From: Verrucomicrobiaceae bacterium
GTDB lineage: Bacteria; Verrucomicrobiota; Verrucomicrobiia; Verrucomicrobiales; Verrucomicrobiaceae
Assembly (NCBI GenBank): GCA_019694165.1
Contig: JAIBCL010000001.1
Coordinates: 62,001-126,000, forward strand
DNA length: 64,000 nucleotides
Reading direction: 5' to 3'
Under the pieces are notes generated by a model. That model saw only the letters and a list, made by a program, of their open reading frames with translations, was not told where the DNA came from and did not search any database. Both the position numbers and the translations under genes were made by a program. Positions 26,445 to 34,558 of this stretch are shown one piece after another (the first letter of the stretch is position 1; every line of letters starts with the position of its first letter).

Positions 26445-29400
26445 TTACTTCAAGCTCAGGATAAAGGCTTTCACATCGGCGAACTCCTGCGGCTTCAGGA
26501 TGAGCTTCATCGGCGGCATGGGGCTGATGGGCGTGGCGGTGTAGCCTTCGGCGAGCTTGGCGTTCGGATTCACAAGCGACTCGGTGATGTAGGCTTCGTC
26601 CTTGCGGCCGGCGATGCCGTCGAGCGCAGGACCGACGGCACTGCCCTGCCCTTTGAGCATGTGGCAGTTTTTGCAGGCAGCTACGGGGTGGTTCCAAAAG
26701 ATGTTCTCGCCGCGCTTCGGATTGCCAGCCAGCGCGTTCTCGTCTTCATTTTCCACCGGCACGATCTCGCACAGCTTCACCTCGTCGAAGTAGCCATCGC
26801 CTTTGGCCACATGCAGGATGTTGATGCTGGCCGTTGCCTTGTCCTTGTTCGTGAAGATGACTTCGACCTCGTTCCAATCGGTGTCCCTTTTCGTGATCTT
26901 GTTCGTCTCGGCGCGGCCGATGTGATCGTTGAAGCTGACCTTGCCCTTCAGTGCGTGCGTTTTTACCCAGCCGCTGAGGCGATACTTCGTATTCGGCTTG
27001 AGCGGCACATCTTGATAGAAGCTGGTGTCAGCATCAGCGCGTGTGATGCAACGAATGGCGCTCTTCCCGCTGTGCGTGTTCCCTTCGCCAGTGACGACCT
27101 TCCATTCAGCCTTCGCATTGCCTTCCTTCTTTGGCTCGCCGCCGTAGTCACGGCGCTTCCAGCCTTCCGGGAAACCGTCTTTGCCGATCTTCTCGAGGTC
27201 GCCGTTCACGAGCAGGTTCGGGCCTTCCTTGAAGCCTTGTGCCTGATGTTTCTTCGTGAGCACCCGCGCGGCTTCACTGAGCCATTCGTCGCCGATCACG
27301 ACCGGATCACCGGCGAGTTTCGTGACGAGATGCTTGATCTCCGGAGTGGTCTCGAACTCGGCCAGCTTCACGAATGCGGCGAGTCGCGTGTTCAAATCGG
27401 GATCACTGATGACACCTGCGCCGAAGAAGAGGTCCTGCGATTTCTTGTCTGTGCCGAGAGCTCGGATGGCATTTCGGCGGAGCTTGGCGTCTTTTGAGAG
27501 CAAAGCGGCGCGATGCGTGGCTTCGTCGAGTTTGCCGAGGCCGTGGACGGTCCAGAGAGCGTGGATGGCACCAATATGGCTGCCATTTGATGCGATCATC
27601 TCGTTGAACATCGCGACATCGCTACGCCCCAGCTTTTTGAGACCCGCAATTCCGTCTATCACATTTCCTTCGCTGGAGTTCTTGGCCGGCACGATCTCCG
27701 CTACAAAAGATCGGGGTGGGTTCTGCAGCATCATGCGCTGCGCCGTCAATCGCCAGAATTGGAGCGGACTTTTAATGCGTGGCTCCCAATCCGCCTGCTG
27801 TGCCATCTCTCTAGGAAACGCTTTTGTTTCGACCTTCGCCCCCTTGGCGAAGACACGGTAAATCCGCCCGCGCTCATGATCTCGCAGCGGGTTCTCATGC
27901 GCACCGCCGCCGCCGGTCTTCGCCTCGAAGCCGCCGCGTTCTTTGCTCGGCGTGGGGTTGTGCTGGATGATGAAATTCTGCCAGTCGGCGATCCACACGG
28001 CACCGTCGGGACCGACTTCGGCATGGACGGGCGAGGTCCACTCATCGCTGCTGGCGAAGAGATTGAAGGCATCCTTCGCGGTGTAGCCCGCGCCCTGCGG
28101 CGCCACTTTCATGAGCGACACCACCTTCATCGTCGGCTCGCAAACCATCGCGCAGCCTTGGAATCGCGCGGGCAGTGCGGGTGACTCAATAAAGTTCGAT
28201 CCTGCCGCCGCCGTGTAGCCGCCAAAGACGTCCACCTGACGGAAGTTTGGCGTGATCGTGTGGCATTGATCGACCTCATTGATCTTCTTCGCGCTCATGC
28301 CGTTCACGCCTTTCGGAAACGCCGTCGCCGGAATGCCGCCGAAGAACAGCGGCGCGCCATTCGCTGTGCCGCCGAACTGATCGCCCGCGTCGTTCGTGCT
28401 GTGGCCCCACGAGTTGTTCGTGAACTGATGCAGAAACTCCAACGCACTGCCGTCGGGCTTGAAGCGATACGTGCCCATCGAGAACTGCTTCGTCTCGCCG
28501 CCGATCTGTCCGTCAAAGCCGCTGTAGCCCACGCAGCCGTAGATCCAGTTGTCGAAGCCGTAGTGCAGATTGCTCGCCTGCGCGTGCGTGTCGCGGATGC
28601 CCCAGCCGGTCATGATTTCCTTCCGCACATCGGCCTTGTCGTCGCCGTTCGTGTCCTTCAGAAAAAGAAAACGCGGCGGCTGGCTGACGATGACGCCGCC
28701 ATTCACGAGCACGAGACCGGTCGGGATGTTCAGCTTGTCGGCGAAGACCGTGAACTTGTCCGCTTTGCCGTCGCCGTCGGTGTCCTCGCAGATCTTGATG
28801 TCGTCGTGGCCTTCGCCGTTCTCGATGACACCATGCGGGTAGTCGCGCGTCTCGGCGATCCAGCAGCGACCGCGCTCATCCCAGGCCATGGCGATCGGCT
28901 TCGTGATGTCGGGCTCGCTCGCGAAGAGTTTTAATTCGCAATCCGCCGGCACTTGCGTGCGCTCCATGCTTCCCTTCGTGCTCATCGGGAACTGGAAGGT
29001 CACCGGCTCCTTGCGCTTCTCGTAGTTCGCCACGGTGTCACGCTTCTCGCGCTTCTCCGGCTCGCGCTGCTTCAAAAAGGCCTCGTAATCCGCGCGACGC
29101 TCGCTGCTCAATGCGGCGAGGATTTGCTCCTTCGCCTTCGCCACGAAGGCTGCGTCATCTTCCTTGTCCTTCTCCGGGAACGCGGGCTTCACGACCGGGA
29201 TCGACAACGGCTTGCCGCTGCTGATGTCGATGCCATCGGAGATGACCACATCGAAGACAGCCGGATCAAATTGGCCTAATCGGTCAACAGCATCTGTTGC
29301 GTTGGACACGGCTTCGAAGTCGAACCAGATCGCATCACGACCGAGATCACGCATCAGCACATGGCAACGCTTGCCGCTGGTGCGCTCGGGAGTGTCATGA

Positions 29401-29495
29401 CCGACGAACAGGACGCGTACGGGACCCGTGGCGGCGTATGCCGCAAGCGAGAAAGCGAATGATGAAACGAGCAGGAGCCTGGTGAACCGGATCAT
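26445..29495 (-). CDS. PVC-type membrane-bound dehydrogenase-like protein with CBM-like domain and C-terminal cytochrome c
   Basis: About 1016 residues; ATG 29495 opens a signal peptide (FTRLLLVSSFAFSLAAYAA). A ThuA-like N-terminal segment (VRVLFVGHDTPERTSGKRCH) is followed by the large propeller domain common in Planctomycetes and Verrucomicrobia (AMAWDERGRCWIAETRDYPH, DTDGDGKADKFTVFADKLN). After a helical region comes a CBM-like beta-sandwich (NLLVNGDLEKIG ... YFDEVKLCEI). The C-terminus is a cytochrome c domain with one heme motif CKNCH and a Met-rich PMPPM loop for an axial ligand. Such proteins are proposed to oxidise sugars or polyols and pass electrons on; the substrate is unknown. Heme attachment implies periplasmic maturation. 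Confidence 0.85.
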   Translation of the reverse strand: MIRFTRLLLVSSFAFSLAAYAATGPVRVLFVGHDTPERTSGKRCHVLMRDLGRDAIWFDFEAVSNATDAVDRLGQFDPAVFDVVISDGIDISSGKPLSIPVVKPAFPEKDKEDDAAFVAKAKEQILAALSSERRADYEAFLKQREPEKREKRDTVANYEKRKEPVTFQFPMSTKGSMERTQVPADCELKLFASEPDITKPIAMAWDERGRCWIAETRDYPHGVIENGEGHDDIKICEDTDGDGKADKFTVFADKLNIPTGLVLVNGGVIVSQPPRFLFLKDTNGDDKADVRKEIMTGWGIRDTHAQASNLHYGFDNWIYGCVGYSGFDGQIGGETKQFSMGTYRFKPDGSALEFLHQFTNNSWGHSTNDAGDQFGGTANGAPLFFGGIPATAFPKGVNGMSAKKINEVDQCHTITPNFRQVDVFGGYTAAAGSNFIESPALPARFQGCAMVCEPTMKVVSLMKVAPQGAGYTAKDAFNLFASSDEWTSPVHAEVGPDGAVWIADWQNFIIQHNPTPSKERGGFEAKTGGGGAHENPLRDHERGRIYRVFAKGAKVETKAFPREMAQQADWEPRIKSPLQFWRLTAQRMMLQNPPRSFVAEIVPAKNSSEGNVIDGIAGLKKLGRSDVAMFNEMIASNGSHIGAIHALWTVHGLGKLDEATHRAALLSKDAKLRRNAIRALGTDKKSQDLFFGAGVISDPDLNTRLAAFVKLAEFETTPEIKHLVTKLAGDPVVIGDEWLSEAARVLTKKHQAQGFKEGPNLLVNGDLEKIGKDGFPEGWKRRDYGGEPKKEGNAKAEWKVVTGEGNTHSGKSAIRCITRADADTSFYQDVPLKPNTKYRLSGWVKTHALKGKVSFNDHIGRAETNKITKRDTDWNEVEVIFTNKDKATASINILHVAKGDGYFDEVKLCEIVPVENEDENALAGNPKRGENIFWNHPVAACKNCHMLKGQGSAVGPALDGIAGRKDEAYITESLVNPNAKLAEGYTATPISPMPPMKLILKPQEFADVKAFILSLK

Positions 29496-29552
29496 GGCGC
29501 CCATCCATGAAACGGAATGTCCAGAATGCAACGCCTGGAGCGGCCGGCGGCA

Positions 29553-32500
29553 TCACTTCAGCGTCTGCAGCCACGCCACAAGATCGGCCAAACCTTGCGC
29601 GCCGATTGTCGCAGCGAGTCCGGGTGGCATGAGTGAGTCCTTCATCTCCGCCTTCTTGGCGATGCTTGACTTCTTGACCGCAATCGCTGCACCACCCGCG
29701 ACCTTCAGAGTCAACTCGCTGTCCGTCTCGCTCACGATGTAGCCGACGATGGTTTGGCCTTCCTTTGTCATGATCGTCTCACCATGGAAGCTGTGCTCGA
29801 TGGCGGCGCTCGGATACAGCACGGCGGTGAAGAGCCCGTCTTTGCTGAGCTTGTTGCCGATCTGCGAGAGGTCGGGGCCGAAGTCGATGAACTGGCCTTT
29901 CACACGATGGCAGGCCACGCAGCCCGCCTGCATGAACATCTGCTGTCCCTTGCCTGCGTCGCCTTTGAGCTTCATGAGTTCGGGGATGGTGGGGAAGTTC
30001 TGCAAGCCTTGCGCGGCGGGCAAAGGCAGGGCGCTCGCGGCCTCGCTGCGCACTCCGGCATCGGTGCTGCGACTGAGGGCGAGCGCGGCGGTGGTGAGCT
30101 GGGCTTCGGGCAATTTCTTCTCGCTGTGCCAGCGCAGGATGTTGCGCGCGCCTTCGCTGGTGAGAGCGAGGGCTTCGATGGCCGTGTTGCGCACGCCGTT
30201 GTCCTTGAGCTTCCAGAACGCCTGGTTCAAGACGGCGACGCTCGCGCGATCACCTACGCGGCCCAGCACGTTCACCAGCGCGGTGGCGCTCTTCGGATCA
30301 GACTTCTCTAGCAAGGCCGTCGTGCCATCGCGATTCGCCGCCAGCATCTTCGCGGCGGTGATCGACTCCGGCGCGTTCGGGTTCGCGAGGATGTAATCGA
30401 GCAGTTCCTTCTCGAAGCCCGTGAGGTTCAGTCGCTCGACGAGTGAGACAAACTCCGGCTTGCCGATCACCGGTTTCAACAGCGAGTCGAGCCGTGCTTG
30501 AGCCGCCGGGTCCTTCGAGAGTTGATCCCGCGAGAGCAAGGCGACGGACGCAAGTGCGGTTTCGCTGTCGGCTTTGAGGAAGATTTCGAGCGCGGCTTTG
30601 GCAACTTCGGCGGGGTGGTTGTATTGAAGGAGTTGGAGGGAGCGGAGGAGGCGAAGAGAATTCGCTTTGATCCATGCTTGGACATCTCCGGTGAGATTTG
30701 CTGTCAGGCCAGTGGCGAGGGACTGAGTCACAGAACTGCTGCGGACTCGAAGTGAGATCTCCAACTGACCCAACTGACCAGATTGGTTCGACGCTTGCCC
30801 GGACTTCTTTAGCGAATTGGCAAATAAAGTGTCGGCTCGCGATTGCCACGCCAAATCTCCAGCAATGCCAAGGGCTTCGACCGTCCACCGATCCGAGCTT
30901 CCAATTTGGTCTGCGATGTCTGCCCAGAGTTCACTGGCAGCGGACGATGGATCGAACCGCAGCGCAATCGCCGCCTCGCGGCGCACGGCGGCGGACGAGT
31001 CCTTCACGACCTTCGCCACGACCTCGCGCAGCTTCTCTGGCTGCTCGCGATACAACTGCCGCGCCGCACGGATCGCGGTGATGCGGATGTTTTCGTCGCT
31101 GTCGCTGAGCGCGGTGGCGAGTGTATTCCCGGGCTTTAGCCCGTCTGGCTTGGTTTGCAGAGCTGGCTTCGCATTCGATGGCGCTCCAGCCTGCTGCGGT
31201 TGGGCGGCCTGAAGGCCGGGAATACTTCTCTCCAGCGATGCCAGCAGCCACAACGCCCGCGCTCGGTGCTGCGGCTCGGCTTTCTTGTCTTCGAACAATG
31301 CACGGATGCGCTCGACCGGTGCGTCCGGTTTGCTGAGGGCATGCCAGCCTCCATAGCGCGCCGATTCATTGGGAGATTTCAAATCTAAAAACGCTGGCGT
31401 CCACTGGTCTCCGCGAGTGATTCTTTGCACAGGGTCATACCTTTCCGCCGCCTTCGTCGTCACGCGGAACAACCGTCCACGCGTCACATCCCCCATGCCG
31501 TGGCCGCCGACGCCCGGATCATACCAGTCGGCGACGATGAGCGAACCATCCGGTGCCACCGCCACATCGCTCGGCCTGAACCAGCGATCACGCGCAGCAC
31601 CATCGAGGATGTTCACGATCTCTGCCTTGTAGCCTGCGCCTTCGGGCTGGGTGACATAGGCACGCACGACGTTGGGACCAGCATCGCAGTGAATCGGCAT
31701 CCCCTTGAAAATCGATGGCAGCAGATCGCCTTCATAGACTTGCATGCCGGTGGGTGAGCCTGCGCCGGTTTGAAGGAGGTTCGGAATCACGCCGGGATCG
31801 TTTTGATGCCAGTGGCGTTTCGGGATCTCGTCCTCCCAACCGATGCGCGGTGTCTGCCAGCCGGCGCCGGTCATCTCGTCGGAGTAGCCGTAGTTGCCGA
31901 ACTCCATGACGTAGTTGATGCGCACGCCTTTGTTGCCGTCGTCGTCGTTGTCGGACTGCCACATCGTGCCGAACGAATCCACGGCGACCTCCCAGTTGTT
32001 GCGGAAGTTCCAGGCGAGCACCTCGACGTTGCTGCCGTCGAGTTCGCAGCGGAAGACCATGCCCTGCTGATAGGGGCGGTTGTTTTGATTGGTGCACTTC
32101 ACGCCGTGGATGTCGGTGATGAGGTTGCCGTCCTTGTCGCAGAGCTGCTTGCCGGCGTTGCCAAAGTTGAAGTAAAGGCGGCCATCGGGGCCGAAGTGGA
32201 AGGCGTGGATGCCGTGGTCGTGCTGTGCGCCGCCGATCTTGGTAAACATCAATTCTTTGCGGTCGGCCTTGTCGTCGTTGTTGTCGTCGATGAGCCAGAA
32301 CACGTCATCGCCGCAGGAGATGAGCGCCTTGTTGCCGAGCACGCAGATGCCGTGCGCGCTGTCCACATCGTGGCCCTGGTAGAAGACGGTGGACTTGTCG
32401 GCTTTGCCGTCGTGGTCGGTGTCTTCGAGGATGAGGATGCGGTCGCCCTCCTTGCGCTCGCCGAGGTGCTTGCGGTAGTTCACGACCTCGCACACCCACA

Positions 32501-33146
32501 CGCGACCGCGTGCGTCGATGTCGATGCTGCTCGGGCTGGCCATCATCGGCTCGCTGGCAAAGAGCTGCACGACGCACTCGGGATGCACGTCCAGGCTCGC
32601 GATGGCATCGGCGGGGTCGTGCGTGGCTTCGTCACTGGACTTGATCTCACCAGGGTTCTCCGTGTAAACCGCGAACACGACGCTGTCGCTGCCTTGCTTG
32701 CTGCCACCTTCATCGAGCGCGCCGCGTGCTTTGAATCGTTGCGCACCATCTGGCAGGTTGAAGGCGATCACGCTGTTGGCATGCGTGCCGATGCCATACT
32801 CGATGGCCTTGCCTGCGCTGCGCAGCTCACCGCCGCTCGCATTCGCGTTCACACGCACTTTGCCCCAGCCGGACTTCGCAGACTTCCACTCGACGTCCGT
32901 GAGCTTCTTTTCGGACGAGTCGGACATGATCAGACGCGGCTCGGCCCAGTCTGCCCAGTCAGCGGTGAAGCCATTGCCGCCATCAGTGACGACGAGGAAC
33001 AGCTCCTTCGCGCCCTTCAACTCGACGTCGATGTCCACCGAGTGGCCCGGCGTCTGGGTATTGAGGAGCTTGCTTTGAAACAACGGCTTCGGCGCGGCAA
33101 ACGCGGCGGTCGATGCGAGGGCGAGGACAAGAATGCGGTCGAGCAT
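29553..33146 (-). CDS. PVC-type dehydrogenase-like protein with NPCBM domain, HEAT repeats and C-terminal cytochrome c
   Basis: 1197 residues; ATG 33146 opens a signal peptide (DRILVLALASTAAFAAP). An NPCBM-like domain (VDIDVELKGAKELFLVVTDG ... YGIGTHANSVIAFNLP, about 35-150) precedes the propeller domain (SSIDIDARGRVWVCEVVNYR). A long HEAT-repeat region (about 590-1050) follows. A cytochrome c domain with CVACHRVKG closes the protein. It probably anchors on glycans and moves electrons from sugar oxidation, by analogy with related PVC proteins. The HEAT region contains an in-frame insert encoded by a REPIN-like element at 31123-31225, which adds about 34 residues (roughly IPGLQAAQ to LKPGNT). 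The gene is just upstream of its paralogue on the same strand. Confidence 0.87.
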   Translation of the reverse strand: MLDRILVLALASTAAFAAPKPLFQSKLLNTQTPGHSVDIDVELKGAKELFLVVTDGGNGFTADWADWAEPRLIMSDSSEKKLTDVEWKSAKSGWGKVRVNANASGGELRSAGKAIEYGIGTHANSVIAFNLPDGAQRFKARGALDEGGSKQGSDSVVFAVYTENPGEIKSSDEATHDPADAIASLDVHPECVVQLFASEPMMASPSSIDIDARGRVWVCEVVNYRKHLGERKEGDRILILEDTDHDGKADKSTVFYQGHDVDSAHGICVLGNKALISCGDDVFWLIDDNNDDKADRKELMFTKIGGAQHDHGIHAFHFGPDGRLYFNFGNAGKQLCDKDGNLITDIHGVKCTNQNNRPYQQGMVFRCELDGSNVEVLAWNFRNNWEVAVDSFGTMWQSDNDDDGNKGVRINYVMEFGNYGYSDEMTGAGWQTPRIGWEDEIPKRHWHQNDPGVIPNLLQTGAGSPTGMQVYEGDLLPSIFKGMPIHCDAGPNVVRAYVTQPEGAGYKAEIVNILDGAARDRWFRPSDVAVAPDGSLIVADWYDPGVGGHGMGDVTRGRLFRVTTKAAERYDPVQRITRGDQWTPAFLDLKSPNESARYGGWHALSKPDAPVERIRALFEDKKAEPQHRARALWLLASLERSIPGLQAAQPQQAGAPSNAKPALQTKPDGLKPGNTLATALSDSDENIRITAIRAARQLYREQPEKLREVVAKVVKDSSAAVRREAAIALRFDPSSAASELWADIADQIGSSDRWTVEALGIAGDLAWQSRADTLFANSLKKSGQASNQSGQLGQLEISLRVRSSSVTQSLATGLTANLTGDVQAWIKANSLRLLRSLQLLQYNHPAEVAKAALEIFLKADSETALASVALLSRDQLSKDPAAQARLDSLLKPVIGKPEFVSLVERLNLTGFEKELLDYILANPNAPESITAAKMLAANRDGTTALLEKSDPKSATALVNVLGRVGDRASVAVLNQAFWKLKDNGVRNTAIEALALTSEGARNILRWHSEKKLPEAQLTTAALALSRSTDAGVRSEAASALPLPAAQGLQNFPTIPELMKLKGDAGKGQQMFMQAGCVACHRVKGQFIDFGPDLSQIGNKLSKDGLFTAVLYPSAAIEHSFHGETIMTKEGQTIVGYIVSETDSELTLKVAGGAAIAVKKSSIAKKAEMKDSLMPPGLAATIGAQGLADLVAWLQTLK
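31123..31225. repeat. REPIN-like palindromic repeat element inside a coding sequence
   Basis: The left arm is GTATTCCCGGGCTTTAGCCC (31123-31142). The reverse complement of the right arm (31206-31225) is GTATTCCCGGCCTTCAGGCC. Each arm contains its own hairpin core (GGGCT/AGCCC and GGCCT/AGGCC). The differences between arms are compensatory, so both hairpins and the long-range inverted pairing are kept. This is the layout of REP doublets (REPINs) moved by RAYT transposases. It lies within the HEAT region of the 29553-33146 gene without breaking the frame. Confidence 0.7.
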
Positions 33147-33263
33147 AAAGGGCGGGCTTTACGGGTGAGGGGCGGAAAGTGTTGCAAGCTCTCCCTCAAT
33201 CGCAAGACGCGCCGGCACATTTCCAAATCACTCCCCTCGCGAAAGCACCGGCATTGAGCCACC

Positions 33264-34466
33264 ATGAGACGCATGAACCCGCTCGTCCTCATCAACGGCA
33301 CCGCCATCCTGCCCGACCGCCTGCTGCCCGATGCGACTGTTGTTTGTCGCGACGGATGCATCGAATCCGTCGGCACAAAATCAAAACGCATTCCAAAGGA
33401 CGCGACGGTGGTCGATGCACGCGGCGGATACATCTCTCCCGGCTTCATCGACATCCATGTGCACGGCGGCGAAGGCGCGGATTTCATGGACGGCACGCCG
33501 GATGCGGTGCGCGCCGCTTGTCGCGCCCACGCGCGGCATGGCACGACGACGATCTTCCCCACGACGACGACCGGCTCGGTGGAGCAATTGACGGCGATGA
33601 TCGAAAGCTGCGCCGCGGTGAAATTGACGTGGTCTGCCGCGGACGGCGCGCGGATCGAAGGCGTGCATCTCTACGGTCCCTACTTCGCACCAGACAAGGT
33701 CGGCTGTCATTCATTGAAGGGCCGCCGGTCGCCCGAGGCGGAGGAATACGCGCGCTACTTTGCCAGCGGCATGATCAAGATCGCCACCTGCGCGGCGGAG
33801 CTGCCGGGAGCGGAGGCGTTTTATCGTGCGGCCAGAAAGCACCGCTGCCTGATCACATGCGGCCACTCGAATGCGAGCTGGGGCGAGATGCAGCGCGCGT
33901 TCAAGGCAGGCATGAGGCATGTCGATCATTTCTGGTGCGCGATGAGTTCCGTGCCGTCGATGCGGCAGCGGTTCAATGTGCCGATGCAGGCCAGCATGGC
34001 GGAGTTCGTGCTCGCGAATGCGGACATGAGCACCGAGGTCATCGCCGACGGCTGCCACCTTGCGCCCGAGTTGCTGGAGTTCGCGTGGCGGATGAAAGGC
34101 GCGTCACGGCTGATGCTGGTGACGGATTCCAATCGAGCGCTCGACCTCCCGCCCGGCAAGTATCGCTTCGGCACGAAGGACGACGGCTCGTGGTTCCAAA
34201 GCGATGGCAAAGTCGGCTGGGCGCCGAATGGCAGCCTCGCCAGCAGCATCGTAGGCATGGACCACATGGTGCGGCACTTTGCCAAAGCCACGAGCGCACC
34301 GCTGCATGATGTCATCCGCATGGCCAGCCTCACGCCCGCGGAGCGCACGGGTATCGCGAAACAAACGGGGAGCCTCGAAAAAGGCAAACGCGCGGATTTG
34401 CTGTTGCTGGGGCGGCGGCTGGAGGTGCGGCGGACATTTGTCGGCGGCGAGGAGATCACGAGCTGA
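33264..34466 (+). CDS. N-acetylglucosamine-6-phosphate deacetylase-like amidohydrolase
   Basis: 400 residues; ATG 33264 or 33273. Amidohydrolase signatures are present: PGFIDIHVHGG (H65, H67), CGHSNASW (H201), VDHFWCAM (H222) and VTDSN (catalytic Asp, about residue 286). The overall order matches NagA, which removes acetate from GlcNAc-6-phosphate in amino-sugar recycling. One key residue differs: in E. coli NagA the first metal ligand is the Glu of an EGP motif, but here the motif reads HLYGPYF, with Tyr138 at that place. Activity or metal use may therefore differ. No nagB or PTS gene is adjacent. Confidence 0.8.
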   Translation: MRRMNPLVLINGTAILPDRLLPDATVVCRDGCIESVGTKSKRIPKDATVVDARGGYISPGFIDIHVHGGEGADFMDGTPDAVRAACRAHARHGTTTIFPTTTTGSVEQLTAMIESCAAVKLTWSAADGARIEGVHLYGPYFAPDKVGCHSLKGRRSPEAEEYARYFASGMIKIATCAAELPGAEAFYRAARKHRCLITCGHSNASWGEMQRAFKAGMRHVDHFWCAMSSVPSMRQRFNVPMQASMAEFVLANADMSTEVIADGCHLAPELLEFAWRMKGASRLMLVTDSNRALDLPPGKYRFGTKDDGSWFQSDGKVGWAPNGSLASSIVGMDHMVRHFAKATSAPLHDVIRMASLTPAERTGIAKQTGSLEKGKRADLLLLGRRLEVRRTFVGGEEITS

Positions 34467-34558
34467 ATGCCAAGCCCCCCGTGCGCCTTGCCGGGCACCG
34501 CTTGAGGTTTCCACTTTTCAACGGGCGGCCCGCTGCCTAGCATCCACCTCATCCGGCT

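Noticed and set aside
31770-33257. A 495-codon plus-strand frame antisense to the large cytochrome gene
   Set aside because: Repetitive Val/Ala/Asp composition, no domain or start context. The minus-strand gene has clear NPCBM and propeller motifs.
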